Position numbers and translations under genes: made by a program. The notes beneath the pieces are model-generated. The model had not been told where the DNA came from. It searched no databases and saw only the letters and a program-made list of their open reading frames with translations. This document shows positions 6,400 through 7,276 of a DNA stretch of 7,276 nucleotides, one piece after another. The stretch lies in assembly GCA_946410365.1 (NCBI GenBank), contig CAMKAA010000042.1, positions 1 to 7,276 on the forward strand, written 5' to 3'. Numbering within the stretch: position 1 is the stretch's first letter; the number at the start of each line of letters is the position of its first letter. Origin of the DNA: an uncultured Lachnospiraceae bacterium. GTDB lineage: Bacteria > Bacillota_A > Clostridia > Lachnospirales > Lachnospiraceae.

Positions 6400-7056
6400 A
6401 TGAGCACCCGAAGTGACGTGGAGTTTATTGTCAATAAGATCCTGGCAGGATTTAAAGTCACTCGTGTAGATGAGATCCCGGGGATCGACCTCTATATGGA
6501 CCAGGTACTGACTTTTCTCGGAGAGCGCCTCAGAAGGACCGCCCGCAAGTCGGATGCCGACAAGCTCCTGACGAAAACGATGGTCAATAATTACGTCAAG
6601 AATAAGGTGATGATCCCTCCGGTGAAAAAGAAATACGGCAGGGACCACATCCTCCTTCTGATGGTCATTTATTACATGAAGAGCTTTCTCTCCATCGATG
6701 ATATCCGCAGCATTGTAGGACCTGTATCGGACAAATACGCACAGCCTACGACTAAATCCGCTGAGCAGCAGGCGGCGAGAAGACACCGCTATTCAATGTC
6801 TGACGTATATACGGAATTGTTTGAATATGTCAGCAGAAATGTGGAGAGGTTTCCGGGGGAAGTATCAAAGATCCTTGATGAGACGGACAACGCTTTTATG
6901 AGCGCGCCGGAGGAAGACCGCGAAATGCTCCGCAGATTCAATGTGATCTGTCAGCTCAGTGCTGATATCTACCTTAGAAAACTCCTGATCGAAAAACTGC
7001 TGGATGAGACACCGGGTATAACTGATCCGGGCAGGAACAGCAGGACAAAGAACTGA
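6400..7056 (+). CDS. DUF1836 domain protein of unknown function
   Basis: The 218-residue protein matches my memory of DUF1836, a family I know from Firmicutes without an assigned function. Diagnostic stretches are IPGIDLYMDQVLTFL (26-40), LTKTMVNNYVKNKVMIPP (57-74) and KKKYGRDHILLLMVIYYMK (76-94), followed by FLSIDDIRSIV (96-106). The middle part reads like a MerR-type helix-turn-helix: a helix with a basic NNYVKNK turn, then a helix rich in Ile/Leu/Met, so DNA binding is a plausible inference but not shown. The C-terminal half (about 115-205) is helical and charged; I see no signal peptide or convincing membrane segment, as HILLLMVIYYMK is too short and sits in the conserved fold. The ATG at 6400 is 2 nt after the recN stop, with AAAGGG (6386-6391) 8 nt upstream, so it is probably co-transcribed with recN. 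A role tied to DNA repair is suggested only by its neighbours. Confidence 0.85.
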   Translation: MSTRSDVEFIVNKILAGFKVTRVDEIPGIDLYMDQVLTFLGERLRRTARKSDADKLLTKTMVNNYVKNKVMIPPVKKKYGRDHILLLMVIYYMKSFLSIDDIRSIVGPVSDKYAQPTTKSAEQQAARRHRYSMSDVYTELFEYVSRNVERFPGEVSKILDETDNAFMSAPEEDREMLRRFNVICQLSADIYLRKLLIEKLLDETPGITDPGRNSRTKN

Positions 7057-7098
7057 AACTGTTTACGACTTACAAAGACCGATAAGGATAACTGTTTA
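7057..7098 (+). repeat. Short direct repeat flanking the intergenic gap before pcrA
   Basis: AACTGTTTA occurs at 7057-7065 and again at 7090-7098, a perfect 9-bp direct repeat 33 nt apart. The first copy begins right after the stop of the DUF1836 gene; the last base of the second is the A of the helicase ATG. The 41-nt gap otherwise holds AAGGA (7084-7088), a ribosome binding site 9 nt before the ATG. I see no stem-loop terminator and no convincing promoter here. The repeat may be chance. Confidence 0.4.
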
Positions 7099-7276
7099 TG
7101 TCCATTTATGACAATTTAAATAGGGAGCAGGCTGAGGCCGTCAGAAGGACAGAGGGACCGGTTCTGATCCTGGCGGGCGCAGGCAGCGGAAAGACCAGGG
7201 TGATCACCCACAGGATCGCTTATCTGATGGATGAGTGCGGCGTGAATCCCTGGAATATTCTTGCGATCACTTTTAC
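7098..7276 (+). CDS. pcrA: UvrD/PcrA-type ATP-dependent DNA helicase (5' part only)
   Basis: Start of a superfamily 1A 3'-5' DNA helicase; the family's Firmicute member PcrA unwinds DNA in repair and plasmid replication and clears RecA filaments. Only 59 codons and two bases are in the window; the gene continues past the end. Visible are the Q-motif region LNREQAEAV (7-15), the Walker A motif [10 protein letters not shown] (24-33) followed by [11 protein letters not shown] (34-44), and the start of motif Ia, NILAITF (53-59). The ATG has AAGGA 9 nt upstream. The match to PcrA/UvrD N-termini is strong, but Rep-like or other UvrD paralogues share these motifs, so the exact orthologue depends on the missing remainder, usually about 700 residues in all. 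It is spaced 41 nt from the DUF1836 gene and could be read from the same transcript. Confidence 0.9.
   Translation, partial: MSIYDNLNREQAEAVRRTEGPVLILAGAGSGKTRVITHRIAYLMDECGVNPWNILAITF

Noticed and set aside
7062..7089. Possible promoter before pcrA, with TTTACG as -35 and GATAAG as -10
   Set aside because: The spacing is about 13 nt and neither hexamer matches well; the AAGGA here is better explained as the ribosome binding site.

Overview
The window is a tightly packed, single-direction housekeeping gene cluster from a Gram-positive anaerobe of the class Clostridia. The best guess is Lachnospiraceae or a close relative. This rests on gene order (xseA-xseB-ispA-tlyA-nadK-argR-recN, then a DUF1836 gene and a UvrD/PcrA-type helicase), purine-rich Shine-Dalgarno sites, G+C near one half by eye, and the DUF1836 protein, a family I associate with Firmicutes. 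The genus cannot be named from the sequence alone.

Layout, all on the + strand: xseA (16-1284) and xseB (1299-1547) encode the two subunits of exonuclease VII. ispA (1537-2457) encodes a bacterial-type farnesyl diphosphate synthase and overlaps xseB by 11 nt. tlyA (2459-3298) encodes an S4-domain plus FtsJ-type rRNA methyltransferase and starts one base after the ispA stop. nadK (3348-4208) encodes NAD kinase, argR (4236-4688) the arginine-responsive repressor, and recN (4712-6397) the SMC-like DNA repair ATPase. A DUF1836 protein of unknown function (6400-7056) begins two bases after the recN stop. A UvrD/PcrA helicase starts at 7098 and runs off the window end with 59 codons visible.

The genes mix DNA repair and recombination (exonuclease VII, RecN, PcrA), isoprenoid supply for the cell envelope (IspA), ribosome modification (TlyA), NADP supply (NadK) and amino-acid regulation (ArgR). 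The close spacing and lack of a convincing internal terminator or promoter suggest one or a few long co-transcribed units. The longest non-coding stretches are about 49 nt (tlyA-nadK) and 41 nt (DUF1836-pcrA). I see no RNA genes, mobile elements, CRISPR arrays or prophage sequence.

I found no convincing previously undescribed system. The points most worth a second look are the uncharacterised DUF1836 gene between two DNA-repair genes, the absence of dxs from its usual place between ispA and tlyA, substitutions in a normally histidine-rich motif of RecN, and start-site choices for nadK, argR, recN and xseB that differ from the longest open frames.
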